This document shows, piece by piece, positions 1 to 7,300 of a DNA stretch of 13,271 bases. The stretch is taken from positions 1-13,271 of the forward strand of contig CAMQBP010000033.1 in NCBI GenBank assembly GCA_946999025.1, written 5' to 3'. Every line of letters starts with the position of its first letter. The first letter of the stretch is position 1. The stretch is from an uncultured Prevotella sp. (GTDB lineage Bacteria > Bacteroidota > Bacteroidia > Bacteroidales > Bacteroidaceae). The translations under genes were made by a program, and so were the position numbers. The notes under the pieces are model-generated. The model was not told the DNA's origin. It worked only from the letters and a program-made list of their open reading frames with translations, and ran no database searches.

Positions 1-148
1 ACAGCGTTCCCTCCACCACCAGCAGTTCGGCCTCCTTGAGCCGCTGAATGATGTCCGACGTGTAGGCCGACTGTTTTTCCAGCAACAATAAAATGCAGTA
101 TTCCAGCATTCCCTTGCGCATTTGCGATTTCACATTGTCTACATTCAT
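1..148 (-). CDS. PadR-family transcriptional regulator, N-terminal part (cut by window edge)
   Basis: The leftward reading frame begins MNVDNVKSQMRKGMLEYCIL and runs open for 49 codons to the window edge. This is the characteristic start of Bacteroidota PadR regulators: a short N-terminal arm, then the first helices of a winged helix-turn-helix (KGMLEY.ILLLL, followed by a Y.SDII..L segment and the start of VVEGTLYP). PadR proteins are small dimeric DNA-binding repressors, often autoregulated and often next to membrane or stress genes, which would lie to the left of this window. An in-frame ATG two codons upstream (base 154) is an alternative start. I prefer 148 because relatives that I remember begin MNVDN. 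The target cannot be told from this fragment. Confidence 0.85.
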   Translation of the reverse strand, partial: MNVDNVKSQMRKGMLEYCILLLLEKQSAYTSDIIQRLKEAELLVVEGTL

Positions 149-175
149 AATCATCAATTTTTCAAGTTGATGTCA

Positions 176-207
176 CAAAAGTAGGTAAAATATAAGTACC
201 TTGCAAA
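176..207 (-). promoter_or_regulatory. Bacteroidota-type promoter for the PadR gene
   Basis: Read leftward, a TTTG -33 element (204-207) is followed after exactly 20 bases by TACTTTTG (176-183), which matches the TAnnTTTG -7 consensus. Transcription would start near 170, just ahead of the PadR start codon. A 6-9-6 inverted repeat (CATCAA at 152-157, TTGATG at 167-172) covers the predicted start of transcription and could be an autoregulatory operator. That last step is inference. Confidence 0.7.
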
Positions 208-370
208 ACATAGTACTATAAATTGTTTAAATATTAACTTTGTTTAACCAAAAAGGCGCGTTGAGTGTCTAATTATCGGTCACAGCTCTTCCACTCAAGC
301 GGTTGCTTTTTAGCAAAAAAAATCATTTGTTGTTCAACCCCAGTGCTCTTAGACGAGATGCCCTTGTTTT
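208..370. other. Intergenic, nothing recognised
   Basis: This stretch is AT-rich, with stops in all frames and no recognisable gene. The only structure seen is a loose inverted repeat, TTGAGTG at 261-267 and CACTCAA at 292-298. The 5' end of the group II intron remnant to the right might lie in here, but no GTGYG-type intron start could be fixed. Confidence 0.5.
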
Positions 371-662
371 GTGAATGTGGATGAGGTAAAGTCTATTTTT
401 TGTATGACGGGCATGTCATACTTCCGATGTATTGCTGACGAGTGGCATCGGTCAAAGCGTCAATGCGAGCGTCCACATAGAGCTAAGCACGCATCCCTTG
501 GAAGCGGAAATTAAGAAAGACGGAAGATGAAGCTAATCGAACATGATTAGACACGCTTTGAAAACGAATTAAATCGCCGTATGCCGAACGGCACGTACGG
601 TGGCGTGAGAGGAAAGGAAACGAAAGTAGGTTAGAAAACTTTCATTTCCCAACCTACTCGAT
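371..662 (+). mobile_element. Group II intron remnant without reverse-transcriptase ORF
   Basis: The right part is a clear group II intron 3' end (domains V and VI, described separately). The sequence to its left is non-coding but rich in local stems, as expected for domain I to III material: a perfect 7-bp stem at 402-421 (GTATGAC and GTCATAC), a 6-bp stem pairing 424-429 with 446-451, and a 6-bp stem at 533-550 (CTAATC and GATTAG). Only a few tens of bases separate the last stem from domain V, so domain IV with its maturase/reverse transcriptase is absent. A full bacterial group II ribozyme is roughly 600-800 nt plus the ORF; at most about 290 nt are recognisable here. The 5' boundary is a guess. 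This is either a deletion derivative or a decayed copy; splicing is unlikely unless the 5' domains are intact further left. Confidence 0.6.
574..662 (+). ncRNA. Group II intron domains V and VI
   Basis: Domain V spans 574-603. Bases 577-581 (CCGTA) pair with 596-600 (TACGG), and C575-G602 and G576-T601 extend the stem, giving a CGC catalytic triad with the expected G-U wobble. A two-base bulge (C594 G595) interrupts the 3' strand. A 4-bp upper stem (582-585 with 590-593) then closes a GAAC tetraloop. This two-stem, two-base-bulge, four-base-loop layout is diagnostic of the group II catalytic hairpin. Domain VI follows: GTAGGTT (626-632) pairs with AACCTAC (651-657), and the intron would end near 662 after CTCGAT. 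The expected unpaired branch-point adenosine is not obvious in this perfect stem, which may mean that lariat formation is lost. Confidence 0.75.
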
Positions 663-922
663 TTCTCCCGGTGAACTTGTGTTGAACTTTTTAAATAGAA
701 AGTTACAGCATGCAACCTTGTGAAATTTCATCACAATTATTTCTATTCGCTGAATATTTACGACCTGCTTCTATTATTGAAATATTGGTTTTAAACTCCA
801 TGGTCTGGAGGCCTTAGTTTTAACCCTTGGTTAGGCCAAACAATTTTTCACAGTAAAGCAGACACACAAGTGATATGAATTACACCAGCAATTGCAAGAG
901 TTAAAATTAAAGATTAAGCAGA
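663..922. other. AT-rich intergenic stretch, nothing recognised
   Basis: About 260 bases follow the intron end with no open frame longer than a few dozen codons. A 32-codon leftward frame at 703-801 shows no recognisable similarity and no promoter. No tRNA cloverleaf or terminator was found. Confidence 0.5.
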
Positions 923-1088
923 TTTAAACCTCCTTAATCTATACATTCTTTCCAAGTCTCTGTATGTCAATATGTTATTATTATATTCTAAGATACAGCA
1001 AGCATTTTCGAGACTTCTGCGAAAATAAATATATAACTTACGATCATTGCGCCATAAAATGAAATACTATATATTAAGGAGGTTAAAA
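923..1088. repeat. 166-bp segment bounded by 21-bp imperfect inverted repeats
   Basis: Bases 923-943 (TTTAAACCTCCTTAATCTATA), reversed and complemented, match 1068-1088 at 19 of 21 positions. The interior is AT-rich and non-coding. The size and paired ends resemble a miniature inverted-repeat element, but no target-site duplication is evident outside the ends. The left arm also forms a small hairpin with its neighbour (GATTAAG at 912-918, CTTAATC at 933-939). It could equally be a chance pair of purine-rich motifs. Confidence 0.4.
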
Positions 1089-1107
1089 GCGTTTTGTTTT
1101 ATTCATA

Positions 1108-1139
1108 TTTGGATGTTTAGAGGATAAAGGCTATATTTG
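1108..1139 (+). promoter_or_regulatory. Promoter for the ATPase gene
   Basis: TTTG at 1108-1111 is followed by a 20-base spacer and TATATTTG at 1132-1139, a full match to the Bacteroidota -33/-7 arrangement. The predicted transcript starts about a dozen bases before the ATG at 1159, so the ATPase gene should be transcribed on its own. Confidence 0.75.
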
Positions 1140-1158
1140 TGGTCTAAAGATTTATATT

Positions 1159-2619
1159 ATGTATTATAACGAACTAATAGAGAAACAAGTCATAGGCAGG
1201 CTTCGGGTAGACAATCCTTGGTGGACTGAAAATGAGGTTGCATCATACTATGCAGAGATGCGTCCTCGGCTATATCTAGATATCTTCTATCCATTAGTTG
1301 TCGGAATGGATATTAGACGCGCTGTCATATTGATGGGGCCGCGGCGTGTAGGTAAGACAGTGATGCTGTATCATACCATTCAGCGTCTGATAGCAGATGG
1401 TGTTTCTCCGCAGAGCATTATTTATATTTCCGTAGAAACTCCTATCTATAATAAAATATTGTTGGAACAACTATTTAATCTGGCGAAACAGGCATTAGCC
1501 AAGACTGACAGCAAGGAGACTTTCTATGTATTCTTTGATGAGATTCAGTATTTAAAAGACTGGGAGGTCAATTTGAAGTCATTAGTTGATACCTATCATA
1601 ATGTGAAGTTTGTCGCATCTGGATCTGCGGCTGCAGAATTGAAAAAACGAAGTAACGAAAGCGGTGCAGGGAGATTCACCGATTTTGATTTGCCTCCACT
1701 GACATTCTATGAATACGTTCATTTGAAGGGGTATGCCCATTTAATGCTTCCAATGAAGATGGATTGGTCAAATAGACCTATTACGGGAAACACCACCATA
1801 GATATTATCAAGTTGAATAAACTGTTCATCGACTATATTAATTATGGTGGTTATCCGGAAGTGGTCTTCTCTCAGCGTATTCAGGAAAATCCAGGTCAGT
1901 TTATTAGGCACGATATCATTGACAAGGTTTTGTTGCGGGATTTGCCAAGTTTATATGGAATTACAGATGTCCAAGAATTGAATTCTCTTTTTACTATGAT
2001 AGCCTACCATTCAGGCTCTCAGTTCTCGTATGAAGGTCTCTCTAAAGATTCTGGTGTAAAAAAGGATACACTCCGAAAATACATACAGTATCTTGAGGCT
2101 GCATTCTTAATAAAAAAGATTCGTCGTGCTGATGACACAGCCAAAGAGTATAGACGTGAAATGTTGTTTAAGCTTTATCTCACAAACCCGTCTTTACGAT
2201 GTGCACTATTCCAGCCCATAGACGAGAATGATGAAGTGATAGGCAATATGGTGGAAACGGCAGTATATGCTCAGTGGATTCCTCGAAATGCGAATATAGC
2301 CTATGCAAACTGGAACGAAGGCAATAAAAAGAAAGGAGAGGTTGACATCGTTGGAGTAAATGATGCTAAACAAAAACCAGAGTGGGGTGTTGAGGTGAAA
2401 TGGTCGAATAAGCCTTTCCATAATCCGAGTACAGAACTAAAATCGCTGGAGACATTTATGAAGACCAATGGCTTGAGCTATGCTATAGTTACTTCTATCT
2501 CAGAAACTGGGAAAAAAGAGCTGTCTTATGGATGTCTTCAGTTTATGCCAGTGGCTTGTTATGCCTATACAGTAGGCGAGAATACACTATACGCAAAAAA
2601 AATATCGTTTGGTTTGTAA
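1159..2619 (+). CDS. AAA-type ATPase with DUF4143/PD-(D/E)xK-like C-terminus
   Basis: This 486-residue protein has the architecture of the large Bacteroidota family of AAA_14/DUF4143 ATP-binding proteins. The P-loop GPRRVGKT lies at residues 60-67, and the Walker B motif FYVFFDEIQ ends in D127-E128. A sensor-like VASGS follows at 152-156, then the family-typical GRFTDFDLPPLTFYEY (171-186). The middle holds a winged-helix-like segment (SYEGLSKDSGVKKDTLRKYI). The C-terminal part contains GEVDIV (E394, D396) and EVKW (E412, K414), the spacing seen in PD-(D/E)xK nuclease folds; whether it cuts DNA is not established for the family. No signal peptide or membrane segment is seen. These genes often occur singly and in many copies, and their cellular role is poorly defined. 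The gene has its own promoter and no operon partner. Its base composition is poorer in G+C than the efflux operon to the right. Confidence 0.85.
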   Translation: MYYNELIEKQVIGRLRVDNPWWTENEVASYYAEMRPRLYLDIFYPLVVGMDIRRAVILMGPRRVGKTVMLYHTIQRLIADGVSPQSIIYISVETPIYNKILLEQLFNLAKQALAKTDSKETFYVFFDEIQYLKDWEVNLKSLVDTYHNVKFVASGSAAAELKKRSNESGAGRFTDFDLPPLTFYEYVHLKGYAHLMLPMKMDWSNRPITGNTTIDIIKLNKLFIDYINYGGYPEVVFSQRIQENPGQFIRHDIIDKVLLRDLPSLYGITDVQELNSLFTMIAYHSGSQFSYEGLSKDSGVKKDTLRKYIQYLEAAFLIKKIRRADDTAKEYRREMLFKLYLTNPSLRCALFQPIDENDEVIGNMVETAVYAQWIPRNANIAYANWNEGNKKKGEVDIVGVNDAKQKPEWGVEVKWSNKPFHNPSTELKSLETFMKTNGLSYAIVTSISETGKKELSYGCLQFMPVACYAYTVGENTLYAKKISFGL

Positions 2620-2735
2620 ACCGGTAAACGCCAATAATCTGGCTATGGAGGGCTAAAAATGAATGCAGATATTTTATGCTTTGACTAATGGAATGCAACT
2701 TATATTAGAAACAAAGAAAACAAGAAAATGGAAAA

Positions 2736-3380
2736 ATGAAAATACAAACCACTAACATCGTGGACGAGAATATCAAACGCATTGGGGAATTGGTTCCCAA
2801 CTGCCTCACGGAACGGCTCAATGAGGATGGAAAGCCTGAGGTGGCATTTGATTATGACCAACTGAGGCAGGAACTATCGAAGGATTTAGTGGAGGGCACC
2901 GAAGAACGTTATCAGTTGACGTAGTCCGATTAACGCAACGCCATTCGCCTGGCCAACGCGCCGACTACCGACACGCTGCGCCCTTGCCATGAAGAGAGCG
3001 TAGACTTTGATACCTACACAAACTCTCTACATAGAGGATGACAATCTTGAAGTGCAGAAACTTTGGCGCGAGACTATCTTGGCAAGGTGAAGATGATATA
3101 TATTGATTCTCCTTATAACACAGGTAATGACCTTTTGCATAACGACGATTTCTCTCAGGCAATCAGCGACTAAGTTGCCAACAGCGGACAGGAGGGCGAC
3201 GACGGCAACCACCTTGTAGCCAACATCGAGAGCAGTGGCCGTTTCCACACCGACTGGCTTAACATGATTTATCCCCGATTGAAAGTTACGAAGGATCTGT
3301 TGGGCGAAAATGAAGTGATTTTTATATCTATTGATGATAATGAAGTTAATAATGCGATAAAGGCATGTGATTCAAGTTGA
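2736..3380 (+). pseudogene. mod: Decayed type III restriction-modification DNA methyltransferase (Mod), N-terminal third
   Basis: An open stretch of 62 codons starts MKIQTTNIVDENIKRIGELV and ends at TAG (2922-2924), where relatives have tryptophan (YQLTW). A TAA follows at 2931-2933, and the reading then continues as RLANAPTTDTLRPCHEESVD. An extra T near 3015 shifts the frame into LYIEDDNLEVQKLWRET, and a missing T near 3074 restores it into YLGKVKMIYIDSPYNTGND. That last segment is the catalytic motif IV of N6-adenine methyltransferases, normally DPPY and here DSPY (3105-3116). Another TAA lies at 3171, after which HTDWLNMIYPRLK and VIFISIDDNE are still clear. Homology stops near 3371. Mod proteins are usually 600 residues or more and pair with a Res nuclease; the target-recognition region, the C-terminus and res are all absent. 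It cannot encode a working enzyme. Confidence 0.88.
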
Positions 3381-3549
3381 AGTCTGCGGTCGACACCCAT
3401 TGGCCTGCGAACGTGGTGCCGGTGAAGCTCGATTTAGTGGAAACACCGTAGCGAACAGAGCTTTTGGTGCTACGTATATTCTTGATTTCTATGCGGTTCC
3501 ATCCATATCCTTTGCCATTGTTAGCCTCAACGATATTCTGATAACCTGA
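3373..3549 (-). pseudogene. C-terminal scrap of a beta-sandwich, possibly glycan-active, exported protein
   Basis: Leftward reading gives SGYQNIVEANNGKGYGWNRI, then EIKNIRSTKSSVRYGVST and a final FAGQWVSTADFNL. The pattern GYGWNxIEIxNI...VRYGVST...GxWxSxADFxL reminds me of C-terminal beta-sandwich domains of exported Bacteroidota glycan-degrading enzymes, but I cannot name the family with confidence. There is no start codon or signal sequence of its own. The similarity ends within a few bases of where the rightward mod relic ends, so the two fragments were probably joined by a deletion or recombination. The frame stays open in both directions beyond the fragment, but that longer frame is mostly the shadow of the histidine-rich gene. 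Confidence 0.4.
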
Positions 3550-3702
3550 GTTCAGGATAAAAATGTCCGTCCTCAATAGCTCACCTAAGGGTATAAATAT
3601 GTCCAAAAACACGTTTAGTGTTTTGATAATCAATATGTTCGGTGGCTCGTCGTATAAGATGGTTACACAAGCGTATTTACCTTGAAAACCAATCTCTATG
3701 AT

Positions 3703-3773
3703 ATTGGCACCCAAAGTCATTGACTTTGGTGTCCAATTCACATGACTTTGGCGTTCAAAGTCAATGCAATTGG
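3703..3773. repeat. Cluster of CAAAGTCA palindromes
   Basis: CCAAAGTCA (3711-3719) and TGACTTTGG (3721-3729) form a perfect palindrome around one T. A second pair, TGACTTTG (3743-3750) and CAAAGTCA (3756-3763), encloses five bases. Further matching bases outside (ATTGG at 3703-3707, CCAAT at 3733-3737, CAATTGG near 3767-3773) suggest three or four copies of one roughly 17-base unit in alternating orientation. The function is unknown. It may be a dispersed intergenic repeat or part of the control region of the efflux operon. Confidence 0.55.
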
Positions 3774-3794
3774 GAAACAGTGTAAATGAGCACT

Positions 3795-3811
3795 TTGCAA
3801 CCAAGTTGCAA
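3795..3811. promoter_or_regulatory. Perfect 7-3-7 palindrome, candidate operator of the efflux operon
   Basis: TTGCAAC-CAA-GTTGCAA is an exact inverted repeat of 17 bases. It sits 12-28 bases ahead of a TACCTTTG box, where a -33 element would be expected. Its size and symmetry suit a dimeric metalloregulator of the Fur or a comparable family, but no regulator gene is present in the window and the assignment is inference. Confidence 0.6.
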
Positions 3812-3822
3812 CAATCTTTTGA

Positions 3823-3830
3823 TACCTTTG
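3823..3830 (+). promoter_or_regulatory. -7 promoter element of the metal-efflux operon
   Basis: TACCTTTG matches the TAnnTTTG consensus exactly. No TTTG lies 19-21 bases upstream; the nearest (3794-3797) is 25 bases away and overlaps the palindrome. A weak -33 fits a regulated promoter. The box ends only four bases before the ATG at 3835, so the transcript would be leaderless or nearly so, unless translation starts later. Confidence 0.55.
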
Positions 3831-3834
3831 CATC

Positions 3835-4251
3835 ATGATACGGGGAAAAGCTCTCATAGTAAGTCTTTGGCTGGCAATGCTCATGGTGTTGCTGGTGTTG
3901 GCCGTGCCTCATCATCACCACCTGAGCAACGTTTGTTTCGTGGAAGAGAGGTGCGAGACAGACGGCCAAATCAATGACCGGCACACCCACCATCATTCTT
4001 CCGGACAGGAATCGCAGGCAGACAACTGTCCCGTAGAGCAAATCAGGCACATTGTTAAGGACGACGAGCATGCGCAGCCCATCATGCAAGTGGTGCAGCA
4101 GCAGCCTCATTGGCTGTGCGCCCACGCTGCCGACATGCACCCGCACGTTCAGGAAGTCTCGCCAGTTGGCGAAACGCCCGACCCCATCGCCCGATTGTTT
4201 GAGGCACATGTAACCTCAAGTGGACGAAGGGGCCCTCCCGCTTTATCATAA
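3835..4251 (+). CDS. Small exported histidine-rich protein, first gene of the metal-efflux operon
   Basis: The product has 138 residues. Residues 1-24 (basic MIRGK, then a hydrophobic run ending LAV) look like a signal peptide or membrane anchor. Straight after it comes PHHHH (25-29), then HTHHH (50-54) and further histidines, 15 in all, plus four cysteines after the leader (34, 40, 65, 95). This composition implies metal binding in the periplasm. Small proteins with a leader followed by a PHHHH cluster are familiar to me in front of CusA/CzcA-type pumps in Bacteroides (possibly the group named DUF6769; I cannot check). It may act as a periplasmic metal buffer, chaperone or sensor for the pump; this is inferred from composition and position. 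The pump gene starts 77 bases downstream. The C-terminal tail (GRRGPPALS) looks unstructured. A longer leftward frame overlaps it, but has no signal peptide or family features. Confidence 0.75.
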   Translation: MIRGKALIVSLWLAMLMVLLVLAVPHHHHLSNVCFVEERCETDGQINDRHTHHHSSGQESQADNCPVEQIRHIVKDDEHAQPIMQVVQQQPHWLCAHAADMHPHVQEVSPVGETPDPIARLFEAHVTSSGRRGPPALS

Positions 4252-4328
4252 CCCATTGTTTTTATCGAGTGGCAGAGCAGTTGTCAACAGCTGTTCCGCA
4301 GTAAGTCGTACACGTTCATACTAAGGTT

Positions 4329-7300
4329 ATGATTAACAAGATTATCTATTTTTCCATTCAACATAAATTTCTGGTGGTACTCCTGTTGGCGGCCATCATC
4401 GGCGGTGGGATATATTCACTGCGAACCATTAACGTAGACTCCACGCCCGACATCACGAACAACCAGGTGCAGGTCATCACGGTTTCTGAAAATCTCTCGA
4501 CGGCCGACATCGAGCAGTTCGTCACCTATCCCGTAGAGTTGGCCATGTCCAACCTGCCCGGTGTTGAAGACATCCGTTCCATCTCACGCTTCGGCCTGTC
4601 TGTGGTCACCATCGTTTTCAAAGAAGACATGGGCACTTACCTGCCCCGCCAGCTGGTGCAAGAGAAGCTGGAAGAGGTGCGCGAGGACATTCCGGAGGGA
4701 TTCGGAACGCCCGCGATGGGTCCCATCAGCACGGGACTGGGCGAGATTTTGCAGTACACCCTTGTTCCCAAAGACACCGCCCGTTACAGTACGCAGGAGC
4801 TGCGCACCATTCAAGACTGGATAGTGAAGCGCCAGCTGTCCATGATTCCGGGCGTGGTGGAGGTCAACTCGTTTGGCGGAAGCATCAAGCAATACGAGGT
4901 GGCCCTCAACCCCCAGCGGCTCAACGCCATGCGCGTGAGCGTGGGTGAGGTGTACGAAGCCCTGAAAAAGAATAACGTCAACACGGGCGGCGCCTACATA
5001 GAGCGCGACCACATGGCCAGCTTCATCCGAGGCGAAGGACTGGTGAAGTCGGTTGACGACATTGAGAACATCGTGGTGAAGAATGTCAACGGCACCCCTG
5101 TTCTCGTGCGCGACGTCGCCGACAAGGTGGGCTTTGGCTCGCAAGTGAGGTACGGCGCTTTCACGCAAGACGGTCATGAGGCCGTCGGGGGCATGATCAT
5201 GATGCTCAAGGGTGCCAACTCTGACAAGGTGGTCAGGGCGGTGAAGAAGCGCATGGAAAGCGTCAGAAAATCGCTGCCAGACGGCATCGACATCAAACCT
5301 TTTCTCGATCGGTCCGACCTTATCGAGCGTACAACGAGCACCATTGCGCGCAATTTGACAGAAGGCGCGCTCATCGTGATATTCGTGTTGGTGCTGTTGT
5401 TGGGAAGTTTGCGCGGAGGTGTCATCGCTGCATCGGTCATTCCACTGTCCTTGCTGTTTGCCCTCATCATGATGCGGCTCTTCGGCGTGAGCGCCAACTT
5501 GATGAGCCTGGGGGCCATCGACTTTGGAATTATCGTCGATGGGGCGGTGATTATCGTGGAGGGTACGGTGTTCGAAATGGAGAAAAGAATCAGGAAGCAC
5601 AGCCAACTGGGACGGGGCGGCATGAACGCCGTCGCCTTCGAGGCCGCCTCTTCGATGATGCATTCGGCCTTCTTCGGTCAGCTGATTATCCTCATCGTGT
5701 TCACCCCCATCATCTTTCTGTCTGGCGTCAGCGGAAAAATGTTCTCCCCCATGGCCTACACCTTCTCGTTCGCCGTACTGGGAGCCATCATTCTGTGTCT
5801 GACGTATGTGCCGATGATTTCATCTTTGCTGATTCGTCCACTGAGCCATCAGGGCGGAAGGATGGCGCGGATGGAACGCAGCTTGCAGCGCGTGGGCAAC
5901 TGTGTAACGAGCCGCATCATACATGTTTATCACCCGCTGCTGTTGTATGCCCTGCGTCATAAAAAGATGGTACTTGCTTCTGCCGTTGCTTTGTTTCTGG
6001 CTGCCGCGTTCGCTTTCACGCGGATGGGAGGCGAATTTGTGCCTGAACTCGATGAGGGCGACATCGCCATGCAAACCTTCCTCCGCCCCGGCAGTTCGCT
6101 CTCGGAAACCATCAAGCGCGAGGGAGAGGTGGAACGCCTGCTGCTTCAGAATTTTCCGGAAATCAAAACCGTATGCGCACGCATTGGGGTGGCCGACATA
6201 CCCACCGACCCGATGGGGTTTGACTACACGGACAGCTTCATCATTCTGGAAAAAGATCGCAGCAAATGGACATCGGCCAAGACCAAAGAAGAATTGATAG
6301 AAAAGATTAAGGACAAATTGCAAATCCTGCCGGGGCTCAACTTCTCGTTCTCACAACCGGTGGCCCTCCGTTTCAACGAGCTGCTCACGGGTGTGCGCGA
6401 GGATGTGGCCGTGAAACTTTATGGCGACGATCTCGACAAACTCGGCGAACTGGGTGAGCGGATGGTGAGCATCATCAGTAGGATAGAGGGAGCCGAGGAT
6501 GTGACCCTTGAGCGCACGGACGGTCTTCCGCAGATTACGGTGAAGTACGACAGGCAGCGGGTGGCGCAATACGGTTTGCACATCGATGACCTCAATGCCT
6601 ATGTCAGCAGCGCATTTGCCGGAAGTTCGGCTGGGTCGGTGTTTGAGGGTGAGAAACGTTTTGACCTTGTCATCAGGCTCTCTGACGCTTACCGGAAGAG
6701 TATCGATGACCTGCGCCAACTTTACATACCGCTGCCCAACGGGGCACAGATACCCTTGAGCGAGGTGGCACAAATTGATTATGAGTCGGGGCCCATGCAG
6801 ATTTCCCGCGAGCAAACCTCGCGCAACATCTATGTCGGCGTGAACGTTAGAGGACGGGATGTGCAGTCGGTTGTGGATGAGATACAGGACAAACTCGATC
6901 AGCAACTGCGCCTGCCGGCTGGCTATCGGTTGGCGTATGGCGGTGAGTTCCAGAAACTTCAGGAGGCAAAGAATCGCTTGATGATCGTCTTGCCCATCGC
7001 CCTGCTCCTGATTTTCGTGCTACTTTATTTCGCCTTGAAATCGCTCAAGCAGAGCCTCATGATTTACATGGCGGTTCCGCTGGCCACGGTCGGCGGCGTA
7101 TTGGCCTTGCTGTTGCGCGGCATGCCCTTCTCCATCTCGGCCGGAGTGGGCTTCATCGTCCTCTTCGGAGTGGCCGTGCTCAACGGTCTGGTACTCATCA
7201 ATCGTTTCAACTCGTTAAAGAAAGAAGGTATGAACAACATCAACCGCAGAATCATCAAGGGTACGCAAGAGCGCATCCGCCCTATCCTTCTCACGGCCAC

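Noticed and set aside
703..801. 32-codon leftward frame in the AT-rich intergenic stretch
   Set aside because: Too short, no family likeness, no promoter found; chance is sufficient.
2736..2924. 62-codon frame as a separate small gene
   Set aside because: It matches the N-terminus of Mod methyltransferases, and the similarity continues past its stop codon, so it is part of the pseudogene.
3606..3624. Perfect 7-bp hairpin AAAACAC-GTTTA-GTGTTTT as a terminator
   Set aside because: AT-rich stem and no T run after it on either strand, and no functional gene ends there.
3346..4209. Long leftward open frame (287 codons) opposite the histidine-rich gene
   Set aside because: Its first half is the antisense of the histidine-rich gene, which has a signal peptide, a -7 box and operon context. 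Only its C-terminal part (3373-3549) shows plausible family character, reported as a fragment.
4286..4295. Ten-base palindrome AACAGCTGTT between the histidine-rich and pump genes
   Set aside because: Short palindromes of this size are common by chance and no promoter accompanies it.
4584..5663. Leftward open frame of 359 codons inside the pump gene
   Set aside because: It lies wholly antisense to the clear RND coding sequence, is histidine-rich in the way GC-rich shadow frames are, and has no promoter or family motif.
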